Of a DNA stretch of 64,000 bases, positions 1-9,096 are shown one piece after another. The stretch comes from Parapedobacter pyrenivorans. Lineage in GTDB: Bacteria > Bacteroidota > Bacteroidia > Sphingobacteriales > Sphingobacteriaceae. The position numbers and the translations under genes were made by a program. The DNA is taken from the NCBI RefSeq assembly GCF_014636865.1, contig NZ_BMER01000005.1, positions 417,640 through 481,639 on the forward strand. The letters run 5' to 3'. The number at the start of each line of letters is the position of its first letter. Within the stretch, counting starts at the first letter, position 1. The notes below the pieces were generated by a model, which worked only from the letters and a program-made list of their open reading frames with translations, did not search any database and was not told the origin of the DNA.

Positions 1-133
1 CATTTGATGTCGATTGGGATGGACGAGTATTATAAGGGATATCACATAACGGGGATGAGAACCTAATTAAGTTTAATTTTTAACGTTTTGTACGATTCCT
101 CCTCCTGCTTTTTTGTTATCAAATTTAGATAGA

Positions 134-1270
134 ATGGCGAGATACCTACTGTGTTTGATAATGTTAGCTTTGGCAGCATGCAGGCAACAGGATAAGGCTT
201 TCACTGTCATACGCGGCGAAAATATCCATGTACCGGACGATAAGGTCTATTTAACGACGGGCGAGCGAAATGCGCTGGTGCTGGATTCGGCAAAAGTAGT
301 ACGGGGCACATTCCGCATTGTTATTCCCCTTGAAGCTTTGCATTTCAGGGCCTGTCTCGCTTATCGGGATGATGTTGGCAAGTTTGATGTTTTTCGCTTT
401 CTTGATTCTGACTCGGCAGATTCCGCACGTCACGACCGGTATCATTCTGACTATCTCGCGATAGAGGCTGGCGTGATTTCCATAGCGGGATTGACTGACT
501 TCGGAGGTGGCCAACGGTATGCCTTTCTAAAAGGGCATCAGGAAAATTCATTGTTATTCAATCCTGGTTTTCGCATTTTTAACGTACTTGAGGATAGTCT
601 AGCTGAAGACTACGACAAAACAGTCCAGAAAATGGATGTGTTAATGCGCACTGATCTGTTCTCAAGGTCCATGTTGGTTTTGGAGCGCATCTGGGCTTGC
701 CGGTACCTATTTTCAAAGCGTGATTTACAAGCTATTGTTTCCAGTATTGACCCCAAGCTAAATTTGTCGATTTATACCGAGTATCTCGGTCGATACCTCG
801 CTCAGCTTCCGGATAATTTTGATCCGAATGAAACAATTTTACTCGATAATGGAAAAGGGGGCAAGGTAAACATCTACGATCGAAGAAAGGCACTTAATAT
901 GCTGATTTTTAGTGCTACTTGGTCTCATCCCTCTGCACTTTTACTTCATTACTTGAAAGGCGAGCAACAAGCCTTTTCTCATCCGGATCTATACTGCGTA
1001 GACATCGGTTTGGATGAAGATAAATCTTGGTGGGAATCAAAATTGATTAATGGTCACGAAAAGAACTGGGATCAATTGCACGTGCCGAGGGCGCATAGAT
1101 CGGATATATTGTTTAAATATCGGATTTTCGGTTATCCGGTTATCATTTTCACAAATCAAGTAGGGCGGGAACTATATCGAATAGAAAAATACGACGAACA
1201 AACAATAGTCCGCAGCCGAGCGTTCGTTGAGCAATTTTTTGCAGGCAGGGAATCTGAAAGCATATTATAA
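134..1270 (+). CDS. Lipoprotein with a DUF4369-like N-terminus and a thioredoxin-like domain lacking its cysteines
   Basis: The protein has 378 residues from the ATG at 134; a TTG 21 nt upstream is in frame but lies outside the signal sequence. A lipoprotein signal ends at a lipobox (LALAAC, Cys about 16), so it should be an envelope lipoprotein. Residues about 25-70 resemble the DUF4369 pattern (kvyL, then lDSa.v..G.F). The C-terminal third has a TlpA-like thioredoxin layout, but the expected WCxPC site reads WSHPS (about 263-267). A cis-proline motif (FGYPVIIF, Pro about 335) is kept. It is therefore probably not a disulfide reductase; a binding or scaffold role is inference. No partner gene adjoins it. 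Confidence 0.7.
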   Translation: MARYLLCLIMLALAACRQQDKAFTVIRGENIHVPDDKVYLTTGERNALVLDSAKVVRGTFRIVIPLEALHFRACLAYRDDVGKFDVFRFLDSDSADSARHDRYHSDYLAIEAGVISIAGLTDFGGGQRYAFLKGHQENSLLFNPGFRIFNVLEDSLAEDYDKTVQKMDVLMRTDLFSRSMLVLERIWACRYLFSKRDLQAIVSSIDPKLNLSIYTEYLGRYLAQLPDNFDPNETILLDNGKGGKVNIYDRRKALNMLIFSATWSHPSALLLHYLKGEQQAFSHPDLYCVDIGLDEDKSWWESKLINGHEKNWDQLHVPRAHRSDILFKYRIFGYPVIIFTNQVGRELYRIEKYDEQTIVRSRAFVEQFFAGRESESIL

Positions 1271-1384
1271 ATATAGTGGGTATAGAGAAAATCCGTACAA
1301 TATGGGGGTAATTTCGCTACGGGCACAAAGACCTAGCATACACACAATAAAAAGGACAACTGGTTTTCTCATCACGGGCTTCGG

Positions 1385-4300
1385 TCATTGCAGCGCCTCT
1401 AACAACTCCTGTACAGCCCGCTCCAATTGCGGGTCTTTACCTTCCAGTCGATCCATGAAGGTGTTTTTCACGTAGATATCGGGCGACACGCCGGTCAGTT
1501 CCAAGTCGTCACCATCCAGTGTATAGCACCCCCAAGCGGGCACGCGGTACATCGATCCGTCTACCAGGCTTTTCGCCGAGGTGAAAATAATCCAGCGGTA
1601 AGTTTCGGTACCGATGATCTTTCCCAGCTTCAGTGCCTTGAAGCCGGCGGCGGTCATCTCGGCATCACTGAGGGACTGCTCGTTTACAAGCAATACGATA
1701 GGCTTCCCCGATGGGGCGAAATTACTTTGGGGTGACCGCTTGCCACCGCGGTATTGCCATTGGAGGTAAGGACGCTGGGAGAGGAATCGCAGCACCTCAT
1801 CGTGTACGTTGCCCCCGGTGTTATACCGAAGGTCGAGGATGATGGCGTCTTTATGCGCCTCCTGTTCTACCATGTCCAACAGGAAGCGCTCCAATTCACC
1901 CCCGCCCATGTTTTTCATATAGGTGTAGGCAACGCGGTTGTGGCCCAAAGAATCCACCTTTTGGCGATTAGCGGTTATCCACTCGTCATACCGTTGATCG
2001 CGAAGGGCACCGCTGCTTTGTGGGCGTACCTTAGCCGTCACTTCCGTGTTTCCACGGCGGAAGGTGAGGACCATCTCGTCGGCAATCGAAGGCCGGGTGA
2101 AATAACGGTCGCGGTCCAATAGCGTGTCTACACGCTGCCCGTCTACGGCTACCAGCACATCGCCGGACCGGATATCGACGCCCTTGCGCGCAGCATGGCT
2201 CCTATCCACGATGCGATGTACACGGTAGGGATGTTCGTTGTCGAAAGTAATGCCGGTTTCATTGGTTACAAATGAAAAATCCTTACGCTCCTCATCGCCA
2301 CCCGAGCTGAAGCCTAGGTGTGAAGAGTTGAGCTCGCCCAGCATATCGTTGAGCAGTACGCGGAGGTCCGCCCTGCTATTGAGGTGGGGCAGGTATGCCG
2401 CGTATCGGTTTTTCACCGTTGCCCAATCGATTCCGTGGAAATCGCCATCATAGAAGTTTTCTTCGATACCCGCCCAGGTTTCGTAGAATAGCTGGTTGAA
2501 CTCATCCTGCAGGTTGCGCCGGAATGCGAAGGAAATATCCACTTTTTCTACTTTATTGCCCTCGATGTTATATTGCTGCACGGCTCCTTTTGATAGCGCG
2601 TAAAATTTTCCGTCCACTTCGACAATATTTCCCAAATTGCCGTCTGAAACCTTTTCGGTTTTGTCATCTTCAAACGGTTGGAATACGGTACGGAACAAGG
2701 CACCTCGCCCGCCTTCGTGATTTGAGAAATAGAAGACATAGGTCTTTTCGCCTTTCTTGAATGCCTTGGGGTTGCTTTGCGTGCCGAATGCCGGGCTTAT
2801 CCGTGTAATTCGGTCAAGTAGCTCCTGTGTATTGATGACGATCGGCTCGATGGGTTGTTTCTCTTTGGATGTACTGTCGGTTTTGGCGTCTTTATCCTTG
2901 CTCTCCTTCTTGCTGTCGTCATTGCCCTTGTCATCTTTCTTTTTATCCTCAAAAAGTTCATCGAACTTATCGATGCGGTACGGCTCGTCGAAGTCATCCA
3001 ACGCCAGTCGGTAAATGCTGGCATCGCGCATGCCGGTGGGGTATGAGGGCTTGGTACGGTTACTTGCAAAGTAAATGGATTTGCCATCGGGTGACCATGC
3101 AGGCGAGGTTTCCGATACGCCGGTATTGGTGAGGTTGATGGTCTGCTTTCTAGCGATGTGGTGCACGAAGATATCCTGTTCAAAATTGCGGTACGCCGTG
3201 AAAAGGATGTATTCACCATTGGGCGAAAAGGAGGGCTCGGAATTTTGGAAAGCCCATATTTCATCCGTCACCACGGCCGTGCTTTTTAGGCTTTTGAGAT
3301 CGAGCAACCGGACCTCATCGCGGCCGCTGAGGTACACGGCTTGCGTACGTTCTGCGTTGAAGGTGATATCGCGGTTGCTGCGCAGATCGGACGTATGCTG
3401 CTTGGCATTGCCCTTGCCATCGGCGGCTATCGTATACCAATTGGGATATCCGGCGTAGGTTTGGTTGAACAGCAGCGTTTTATTGTCCGCTAGCCATTTG
3501 ACTTCCATCGCCCGCTCGCCGGAGCTGGGCATCTGGCGGATGAATTTGCCTTCGATATCACTCACGAATACCTCCCCACGTGAGATGAACGCCAGTTTCT
3601 TGCCATCAGGCGATACATCGAAATAGGTGATGTGGTCCTTCACGTCATGCTCCTGATGTGCAGCTAGAATGGCGTTTCGGCTGACCGAAATATCGGGTTT
3701 TGACGTTTTTTTGGTGGTTACATCATAGATATAAAGCTGATAATCCTTTTCGAAGACGACCTTCTCGCCATTGGCCGAGACGGATGGCCGCTTAATGGAC
3801 GTCTCGAAGCGCGTGAGGGCTGTTTTTTTTCCGTCGGCAAATGTGTAAAGGTTGTACTCGCCGTTGGCTTCGTCAGACGCAAAGAAGACGTTGCCCTGCC
3901 GGTCCACGCTGGTCCAGAAGTCTTTACCCGCATAGTCGGTATATTGGGTGAAGCTACGGGTAACGGGGTGATAACCGAGTATATCGGGATTGAACTCCCC
4001 CTTATAGCGTTTGCGGTTTGCCGCGAAGTAGCTCTCCCAGGTATTATTGAAAAGCAGCTCGCCGTCGGGCTTTTCCACCACGCCGTGTATGGTATTGAAA
4101 TAATGGGGGAAGAGGCGATTTGCGGTACCACCATCGGCACTTACGGAATAGCTGGTAAAGCGGTTGTAACGCCCGGATGTGAAATAGATGCGCTGGCTAT
4201 CCCAACTCCAACTATCCACCTCATCGGAAGCATCGTGATGGGTGAGCTGCCGGATGTCGCCCCCAGCCAAAGGCATGATATAAACGTCGAAATTGCCGAA

Positions 4301-4564
4301 TTGGTTGGCTGAAAATGCCAACCAATTGCCATCGGGCGAAATCCGCGGCGCGATTTCTTCGCCGCGCATCGCAGTGAGGCGGAGTGCCTGACCACCTGCT
4401 ACCGGTGCTTTCCACAGGTCGCCGGCATAGCTGAATACGACCAGCTGCCCATCGGGGCTCAGGGTGGGGTGCGAAATAAAAGTCGGTGAGGCGAGCTGAG
4501 CATGCGCAACAGGCGATGTAAAAGCCAAGGTTGCCGTCAATAGGCAAATGCTGATGGTATTCAT
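1385..4564 (-). CDS. Tricorn-like S41 family peptidase with N-terminal beta-propeller
   Basis: The protein has 1059 residues from the ATG at 4564, chosen because it begins a clear signal peptide ending near AHAQ; upstream in-frame starts would bury this signal. Repeated SPDG motifs in the first half are PD40/WD40-like propeller blades, as in tricorn protease. A Lys/Asp-rich linker follows, then a tricorn core domain, a PDZ-like segment and a C-terminal S41 domain. Candidate catalytic residues are the His of NSSHLGF and the Ser of QSLSDAEM (about 966), with NTGGN forming the substrate loop. It is probably an exported or periplasmic peptidase degrading peptides. It is divergent from the DUF5686 gene with about 90 bp between starts. 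Confidence 0.9.
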   Translation of the reverse strand: MNTISICLLTATLAFTSPVAHAQLASPTFISHPTLSPDGQLVVFSYAGDLWKAPVAGGQALRLTAMRGEEIAPRISPDGNWLAFSANQFGNFDVYIMPLAGGDIRQLTHHDASDEVDSWSWDSQRIYFTSGRYNRFTSYSVSADGGTANRLFPHYFNTIHGVVEKPDGELLFNNTWESYFAANRKRYKGEFNPDILGYHPVTRSFTQYTDYAGKDFWTSVDRQGNVFFASDEANGEYNLYTFADGKKTALTRFETSIKRPSVSANGEKVVFEKDYQLYIYDVTTKKTSKPDISVSRNAILAAHQEHDVKDHITYFDVSPDGKKLAFISRGEVFVSDIEGKFIRQMPSSGERAMEVKWLADNKTLLFNQTYAGYPNWYTIAADGKGNAKQHTSDLRSNRDITFNAERTQAVYLSGRDEVRLLDLKSLKSTAVVTDEIWAFQNSEPSFSPNGEYILFTAYRNFEQDIFVHHIARKQTINLTNTGVSETSPAWSPDGKSIYFASNRTKPSYPTGMRDASIYRLALDDFDEPYRIDKFDELFEDKKKDDKGNDDSKKESKDKDAKTDSTSKEKQPIEPIVINTQELLDRITRISPAFGTQSNPKAFKKGEKTYVFYFSNHEGGRGALFRTVFQPFEDDKTEKVSDGNLGNIVEVDGKFYALSKGAVQQYNIEGNKVEKVDISFAFRRNLQDEFNQLFYETWAGIEENFYDGDFHGIDWATVKNRYAAYLPHLNSRADLRVLLNDMLGELNSSHLGFSSGGDEERKDFSFVTNETGITFDNEHPYRVHRIVDRSHAARKGVDIRSGDVLVAVDGQRVDTLLDRDRYFTRPSIADEMVLTFRRGNTEVTAKVRPQSSGALRDQRYDEWITANRQKVDSLGHNRVAYTYMKNMGGGELERFLLDMVEQEAHKDAIILDLRYNTGGNVHDEVLRFLSQRPYLQWQYRGGKRSPQSNFAPSGKPIVLLVNEQSLSDAEMTAAGFKALKLGKIIGTETYRWIIFTSAKSLVDGSMYRVPAWGCYTLDGDDLELTGVSPDIYVKNTFMDRLEGKDPQLERAVQELLEALQ

Positions 4565-4655
4565 GTTATAAAGATGATGTGCTACCGGCAATATTACGTA
4601 AAATTTAGTAACATATTTTAACAACAACATACGATAACCTTTGCTAAGTTTGGGC

Positions 4656-7130
4656 ATGTTTATGCGGAGATTGTCCCTAACGCTTGTCTTCATAGGTATC
4701 GTCACGACGCTTACCTATGCCCAATCCCATCAGTTAACCGGCCGGGTAATCGATGAAAAAGGTGATCCGGTGCCGTTTGCCAGCATATACGGTAGGAAAG
4801 CGGGCGGCGGGGGTACCTCGGCCAACAACGAGGGGATATTCAAAATGCAATTGCCCGTGGGTGAACACGAGCTGCTGATCCGGTCCGTTGGTTATAAGCA
4901 AGCTACCAAACGGGTGACCATGGATGCGGATAGGGATATCCAGGTTATTCTCCTCGCTGAATCCTACCTGTTGGATGAAGTGGTGATCGGAAACGGGGAA
5001 GACCCCGCTTATGCCATTATCCGGCGCGCTATCCGGCAACGTAAGGCTCACCTCCTTGAGGCTGCTCCTTACACCGCAAAAGTTTACATCAAAGGCGTGC
5101 AACGGCTCTTGCAGGCTCCCAAAAAATTCTTGGGCGTTGATATCGACGAAATTGGGCGCGAAATCGGCTTGGACGCTAACAGGACTGGTATCGTGTATCT
5201 TTCCGAATCAGAATCCCGCATTACGGTACGACCTCCTGATGACTTCCACGAGGAAATGATCAGTTCCAAGTTTTCAGGAAACAACCGCGCATTTAGTTTT
5301 AACCGCGCCGCTGATCTGAAGCTCAACTTCTATGAAAATCACCAGCCCATCTTTGATGGGCTAAGCGCCCGGCCGTTCGTTTCGCCTATCGCGGACAATG
5401 CATTGGCCTATTATCGGTACCGCCTGTTGGGTACTACGGAGGAAAATGGCCTCACGATCAATAAAATCGAGGTAATTCCTCGTCGTAAGGGCGAACCTCT
5501 TTACGAGGGTGATATCTACATCGTGGATGATACTTGGCGGATATATGGGGTAAACCTGCAACTCACCAAGGCATCCAGCATCAACGTACTGGATACCCTC
5601 GATGTACAGCAGGAGTTTATCCCACTGGAAAATGGTCAATGGCAACCGTCGAGCATCCGGTTTGATTTCGTTGGCGGGTTGTTGGGATTCCGTGTCGGTG
5701 GTTATTTTGCTGCAGTATACAGCGAGTACGCGGCCAATCCCGAAATTAAGAAGGGCGCGTTCAATGAAGTGCTACGCATTGCGGAAGGAATCAATGAACG
5801 CGATTCGGCCTATTGGGCGGAAAACCGGCCCCTATTGCTTACGGACGAGGAACAGCGGGATTATGTCCGCAAAGACAGTCTGCAGCGAAGACGAGAGACC
5901 AAGGAATACCGGGATTCATTAGACCGGGTAACCAACCGGTTCAAGCCATTGGGCATACTAACCACCGGCTATACACACCGCAACCGTGCAAACCGCTCTT
6001 TCTTTGCTTTCGATGGGCTTGCTACTTCACTGCTTTTCAACAGTGTGGAAGGCTTGGCGCTTAATTATGGAATTCGGTATACCAAGCAAATCGATACCTT
6101 ACGCAATCGCAACTTTACGGTTTACGGCAATGCACGTTATGGTTTTGCAAATAAGCGGTTTAATGGATATTTGGGAACTTATCTTCCGATTGGAAAAAGC
6201 ACGTTGCACCTCTACGGGGGAAGCAACGTGCAAGATCTCAACAATAGGGGGGCGCTGCAACCGCTCTTCAATACCATCAGCACAACCCTGTTTGGCCGTA
6301 ATTACCTCAAATTGTATGAACGGACGTTTGGCGGGCTGGAATGGCGATATACCCTGCCCGCCAATGTGACTGCAACGGCATCCGCTGTTTGGGAAAACCG
6401 ACTTTGGCTTCCCAATAGTACCGACTATACGTTTTGGGAAAGAAATAAACAACACCTTACCTCCAACAACCCCTTGGTGCCGGGGGAGGACATCCCTTTG
6501 TTTGCGGAAAATCAGGCGTTCAAAATCACGATGGGGCTTAGCTACGACTTCGGTACTCGATACGAGACTTACCCGCATCGGCGGGTGTACCTGCCGTCGA
6601 AATGGCCGACACTCGCTGTAACCTATACCAAAGGCCTTCCCCGTATTTTCGGTAGCGACGTGGACTACGATTTGCTAATGGCGCGACTGTATAAAACGGG
6701 GATTGGGTTAGGGCTGTACGGACAGGTATCATTCGATGTACGGGCGGGTACATTTTTGAACGATAGGCAGCTTCGCTATACCGACTACCAGCATTTCAAA
6801 GGTACGAAGACACTGATCAGCGACCAGCAACTGACGACGTTTTTGTTGCTGGATTACTACCGATACAGCACGGCTGGCAATTTTGTGGAGGCACATGGCG
6901 AGTATAATCTTTCCACATTGCTCACCAGCAAAGTACCATTACTCCGCCGGCTCAAACTTCAGGAAATCATCGGATTTCATTATATGCATACCGGTGAACT
7001 GGGGCACTATGGGGAGTGGCACGTCGGATTGGAGTGGCAACGGCTGCGGGTGATCTATGCACGGTCGCTGGGGTCAGCGGCGGATTTGCGCGGACAGCAA
7101 GCCATAAGGATCGGGGTACGATTGTTCTAA
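4656..7130 (+). CDS. DUF5686 / carboxypeptidase-like regulatory domain outer-membrane protein
   Basis: The protein has about 824 residues. ATGs at 4656 and 4662 both follow a TAAGTTTG -7 box at 4645-4652; 4662 gives the tighter signal peptide, ending near TYAQ. Residues about 24-110 form a CarboxypepD_reg-like beta-sandwich (LTGRVIDEKGDPVPFASI), the plug-like module common on Bacteroidota outer-membrane proteins. The rest is a DUF5686-type region with alternating aromatic strands ending in an arginine/phenylalanine C-terminus, suggesting an outer-membrane beta-barrel. Substrate is unknown. It converges on folE with only 8 bp between stop codons. Confidence 0.8.
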   Translation: MFMRRLSLTLVFIGIVTTLTYAQSHQLTGRVIDEKGDPVPFASIYGRKAGGGGTSANNEGIFKMQLPVGEHELLIRSVGYKQATKRVTMDADRDIQVILLAESYLLDEVVIGNGEDPAYAIIRRAIRQRKAHLLEAAPYTAKVYIKGVQRLLQAPKKFLGVDIDEIGREIGLDANRTGIVYLSESESRITVRPPDDFHEEMISSKFSGNNRAFSFNRAADLKLNFYENHQPIFDGLSARPFVSPIADNALAYYRYRLLGTTEENGLTINKIEVIPRRKGEPLYEGDIYIVDDTWRIYGVNLQLTKASSINVLDTLDVQQEFIPLENGQWQPSSIRFDFVGGLLGFRVGGYFAAVYSEYAANPEIKKGAFNEVLRIAEGINERDSAYWAENRPLLLTDEEQRDYVRKDSLQRRRETKEYRDSLDRVTNRFKPLGILTTGYTHRNRANRSFFAFDGLATSLLFNSVEGLALNYGIRYTKQIDTLRNRNFTVYGNARYGFANKRFNGYLGTYLPIGKSTLHLYGGSNVQDLNNRGALQPLFNTISTTLFGRNYLKLYERTFGGLEWRYTLPANVTATASAVWENRLWLPNSTDYTFWERNKQHLTSNNPLVPGEDIPLFAENQAFKITMGLSYDFGTRYETYPHRRVYLPSKWPTLAVTYTKGLPRIFGSDVDYDLLMARLYKTGIGLGLYGQVSFDVRAGTFLNDRQLRYTDYQHFKGTKTLISDQQLTTFLLLDYYRYSTAGNFVEAHGEYNLSTLLTSKVPLLRRLKLQEIIGFHYMHTGELGHYGEWHVGLEWQRLRVIYARSLGSAADLRGQQAIRIGVRLF

Positions 7131-7138
7131 CGCACTCT

Positions 7139-7771
7139 TTAGCTCAATGATGCGGTAATAAGCCTTAGAAACTCATTGCGGGTGCGCTCATGGGCAAACT
7201 CGCCGGTAAATGCAGAAGTGGTTGTCACGGAGTTTTGCTTTTGTACGCCGCGCATGCACATGCAAAGGTGTTTGCACTCGATTACCACGGCTACACCAAT
7301 CGGATTCAAGGTCTCTTGTATGCAATCCCGGATTTCATTGGTCATCCGTTCTTGTACCTGAAGACGACGGGCGAAAATATCGACGACCCGGGGAATCTTG
7401 CTCAACCCTACAATATGGCCATTGGGGATATAAGCAACATGAGCTTTACCGAAAAAGGGGAGCATGTGATGTTCACACAGCGAATAGACTTCGATGTCTT
7501 TGACGACCACCATTTGGCTGTACTCTTCCTCAAACATGGCACCGCGCAGGATATCGGCTGCATTCAGATCATAACCATGGGTAAGGTATTGCAGGGCCTT
7601 GGCTACCCGCTCGGGTGTTTTCAGCAAGCCCTGGCGGGTTGGGTCTTCACCCAATAGTTCAAGGATGTCGGCATAGTGCGCCGCTATACGGGCTACCTTT
7701 TCAGGATTGTAACGATCTATTTTCACGTACCCGTCTATTTCTTCCTCATTGAGCGGAAAATCATTGTCCAT
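7139..7771 (-). CDS. folE: GTP cyclohydrolase I
   Basis: The 210-residue protein converts GTP to 7,8-dihydroneopterin triphosphate, the first step of folate, biopterin and queuosine synthesis. The zinc and active-site motif CEHHMLPF (Cys99, His102) and the second zinc cysteine in [10 protein letters not shown] (Cys170) are intact, as is the [20 protein letters not shown] segment. Length is normal for type I FolE. It lies 11 bp downstream of the 6-pyruvoyl-tetrahydropterin synthase gene on the same strand, and FolE's product is that enzyme's substrate, so the two probably form a pterin operon. Confidence 0.97.
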   Translation of the reverse strand: MDNDFPLNEEEIDGYVKIDRYNPEKVARIAAHYADILELLGEDPTRQGLLKTPERVAKALQYLTHGYDLNAADILRGAMFEEEYSQMVVVKDIEVYSLCEHHMLPFFGKAHVAYIPNGHIVGLSKIPRVVDIFARRLQVQERMTNEIRDCIQETLNPIGVAVVIECKHLCMCMRGVQKQNSVTTTSAFTGEFAHERTRNEFLRLITASLS

Positions 7772-7782
7772 AGTTGCAGTTA

Positions 7783-8211
7783 TTAATTTCCGGCATGATC
7801 ATCGCCGAAATATTCCACGGAATTGTTTTCGGTTTCAACCAATTTTACCGAATGCAGCATGGCTTGGTGTGCCTCGATATGGCTTTTCAACTGATTGAAG
7901 ATTTCGATTGCCAGCACCTCAGTAGAAGCTATTTTGCCTTGCATGAAATCTACATCAAGGTTAATATTGCGGTGATCCAGTTTGTTAACGACATGGGCCT
8001 TGATGATGTTTTTCAGTTCTTTCAAATCGATTACAAATCCCGTCTGCGGATTCACTTCACCTTTCACGGTGACAAAAAGTTCGTAGTTATGGCCATGCCA
8101 ATTCGGGTTGGAACACTTGCCGAATACGGCTTCATTTTCTTCCTGACTCCACTCCTCGCGGAATAATTTATGCGCCGCGTTAAACCGTTCGCGCCGTGTA
8201 AGGTATATCAT
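7783..8211 (-). CDS. 6-pyruvoyl-tetrahydropterin synthase / QueD family
   Basis: The protein has 142 residues from the ATG at 8211, the first residue of the family fold ([14 protein letters not shown]); it sits 6 nt after a TATCTTTG -7 box (8218-8225 on this strand). Zinc ligands His14, His39 and His41 and a catalytic cysteine (Cys33) are present. The spacing C-x5-HGH matches animal PTPS more than the shorter spacing I associate with E. coli QueD. With folE next door it acts on dihydroneopterin triphosphate. Whether the product is 6-pyruvoyl-tetrahydropterin (biopterin route) or 6-carboxy-tetrahydropterin (queuosine route) cannot be decided here. Confidence 0.9.
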   Translation of the reverse strand: MIYLTRRERFNAAHKLFREEWSQEENEAVFGKCSNPNWHGHNYELFVTVKGEVNPQTGFVIDLKELKNIIKAHVVNKLDHRNINLDVDFMQGKIASTEVLAIEIFNQLKSHIEAHQAMLHSVKLVETENNSVEYFGDDHAGN

Positions 8212-8217
8212 AGCGTG

Positions 8218-8268
8218 CAAAGATAAGTTAATTTGCTGATTTGCTGAAAGACAAAATCCATACCTTTG
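8218..8268. promoter_or_regulatory. Divergent promoter region of the PTPS and truA genes
   Basis: Two perfect TAnnTTTG boxes face outwards: TATCTTTG on the minus strand (8218-8225), reading into the pterin genes, and TACCTTTG on the plus strand (8261-8268), reading into truA. Each ends 5-6 nt before the proposed start codon. No good TTTG -33 element is visible for either. Confidence 0.6.
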
Positions 8269-8273
8269 TGCCT

Positions 8274-9035
8274 GTGGAACAAACATGCAGTCGGTATTTC
8301 ATTGAAATGGCCTTCGTAGGCAGCGCCTATCACGGTTGGCAAATCCAGCCGAATGCGGTGACCGTACAAGAACTGCTTGATAAGGCATTGAGTACCTTAT
8401 TGCGCCGACCCGTGGCAACGGTGGGGTGTGGGCGCACGGATACCGGTGTGCACGCCAAACAATTATTCGCCCATTTCGATCTGGAAATCGGTATGTTTCC
8501 GATAGGCGAGGACGATTTTCTGTATAAATTAAATGCGTTGCTACCCGTTGATATTGCTGCGAAAAGGCTGCTTCCGGTGGCATCAAATGCCCATGCGCGG
8601 TTTGACGCCGTGAGCCGCTCCTATGAATATCATATCCATTTGGGGAAAAACCCGTTTCTGCACGGTCGCTCCTGGCAGGTGCGCGACATGCCCGATGTAT
8701 TGGCGATGAATGAAGCTGCCACTATTTTGCAACAGTATGAAGATTTTTCCTGCTTTAGCAAATCGAATACCCAAGTGTATACCAATATCTGCAATATCAC
8801 GCGGGCAGAATGGCATTGGACAAATGACAGGCAGTTGGTTTTCCGTATATCGGCTAACCGTTTTTTGCGTAACATGGTGCGGGCGATTGTCGGCACGCTG
8901 ATTGAAATCGGACGCAGCGAGCGAACTCCCGAATATATGCACACCGTGATCCGAAGCAAGGACCGTTCCGTTGCGGGCACCTCGGTTCCAGCATGCGGCT
9001 TATACCTCACTAGCGTGGAATATCCGTATATCTAA
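8274..9035 (+). CDS. truA: tRNA pseudouridine(38-40) synthase TruA
   Basis: It isomerises uridines 38-40 in tRNA anticodon arms to pseudouridine. The GTG at 8274 is preferred: the in-frame TTG at 8241 lies upstream of the TACCTTTG promoter box, and the first in-frame ATG (8307) would remove the first core strand (RYFIEMAF). From the GTG the protein has 253 residues, normal for TruA. The catalytic aspartate is in GCGRTDTGVHA (Asp about 56). Family motifs YHGWQIQPN, FDAVSRSYEYHI and NRFLRNMVRAIVGTLIE are present. Confidence 0.93.
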   Translation: MEQTCSRYFIEMAFVGSAYHGWQIQPNAVTVQELLDKALSTLLRRPVATVGCGRTDTGVHAKQLFAHFDLEIGMFPIGEDDFLYKLNALLPVDIAAKRLLPVASNAHARFDAVSRSYEYHIHLGKNPFLHGRSWQVRDMPDVLAMNEAATILQQYEDFSCFSKSNTQVYTNICNITRAEWHWTNDRQLVFRISANRFLRNMVRAIVGTLIEIGRSERTPEYMHTVIRSKDRSVAGTSVPACGLYLTSVEYPYI

Positions 9036-9079
9036 CGGCTCTTTGACAAATCAATGAACCAAGATATTCCACAAAGTTG

Positions 9080-9087
9080 TACTTTTG
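9080..9087 (+). promoter_or_regulatory. -7 box of the ABC exporter gene
   Basis: TACTTTTG matches TAnnTTTG exactly and ends 9 nt before the ATG at 9097, so the predicted leader is at most a few nucleotides. Confidence 0.55.
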
Positions 9088-9096
9088 CACCTACCC

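Noticed and set aside
1..66. A 21-codon open stretch ending in TAA at 64-66 that could be the tail of an upstream gene.
   Set aside because: Too short to recognise, and another frame is also open for part of it; no family evidence.
6099..6578. A 159-codon frame antisense to the DUF5686 gene, and a 155-codon frame antisense to folE (7190-7657).
   Set aside because: Both overlap well-supported genes fully and show no signal or motif.
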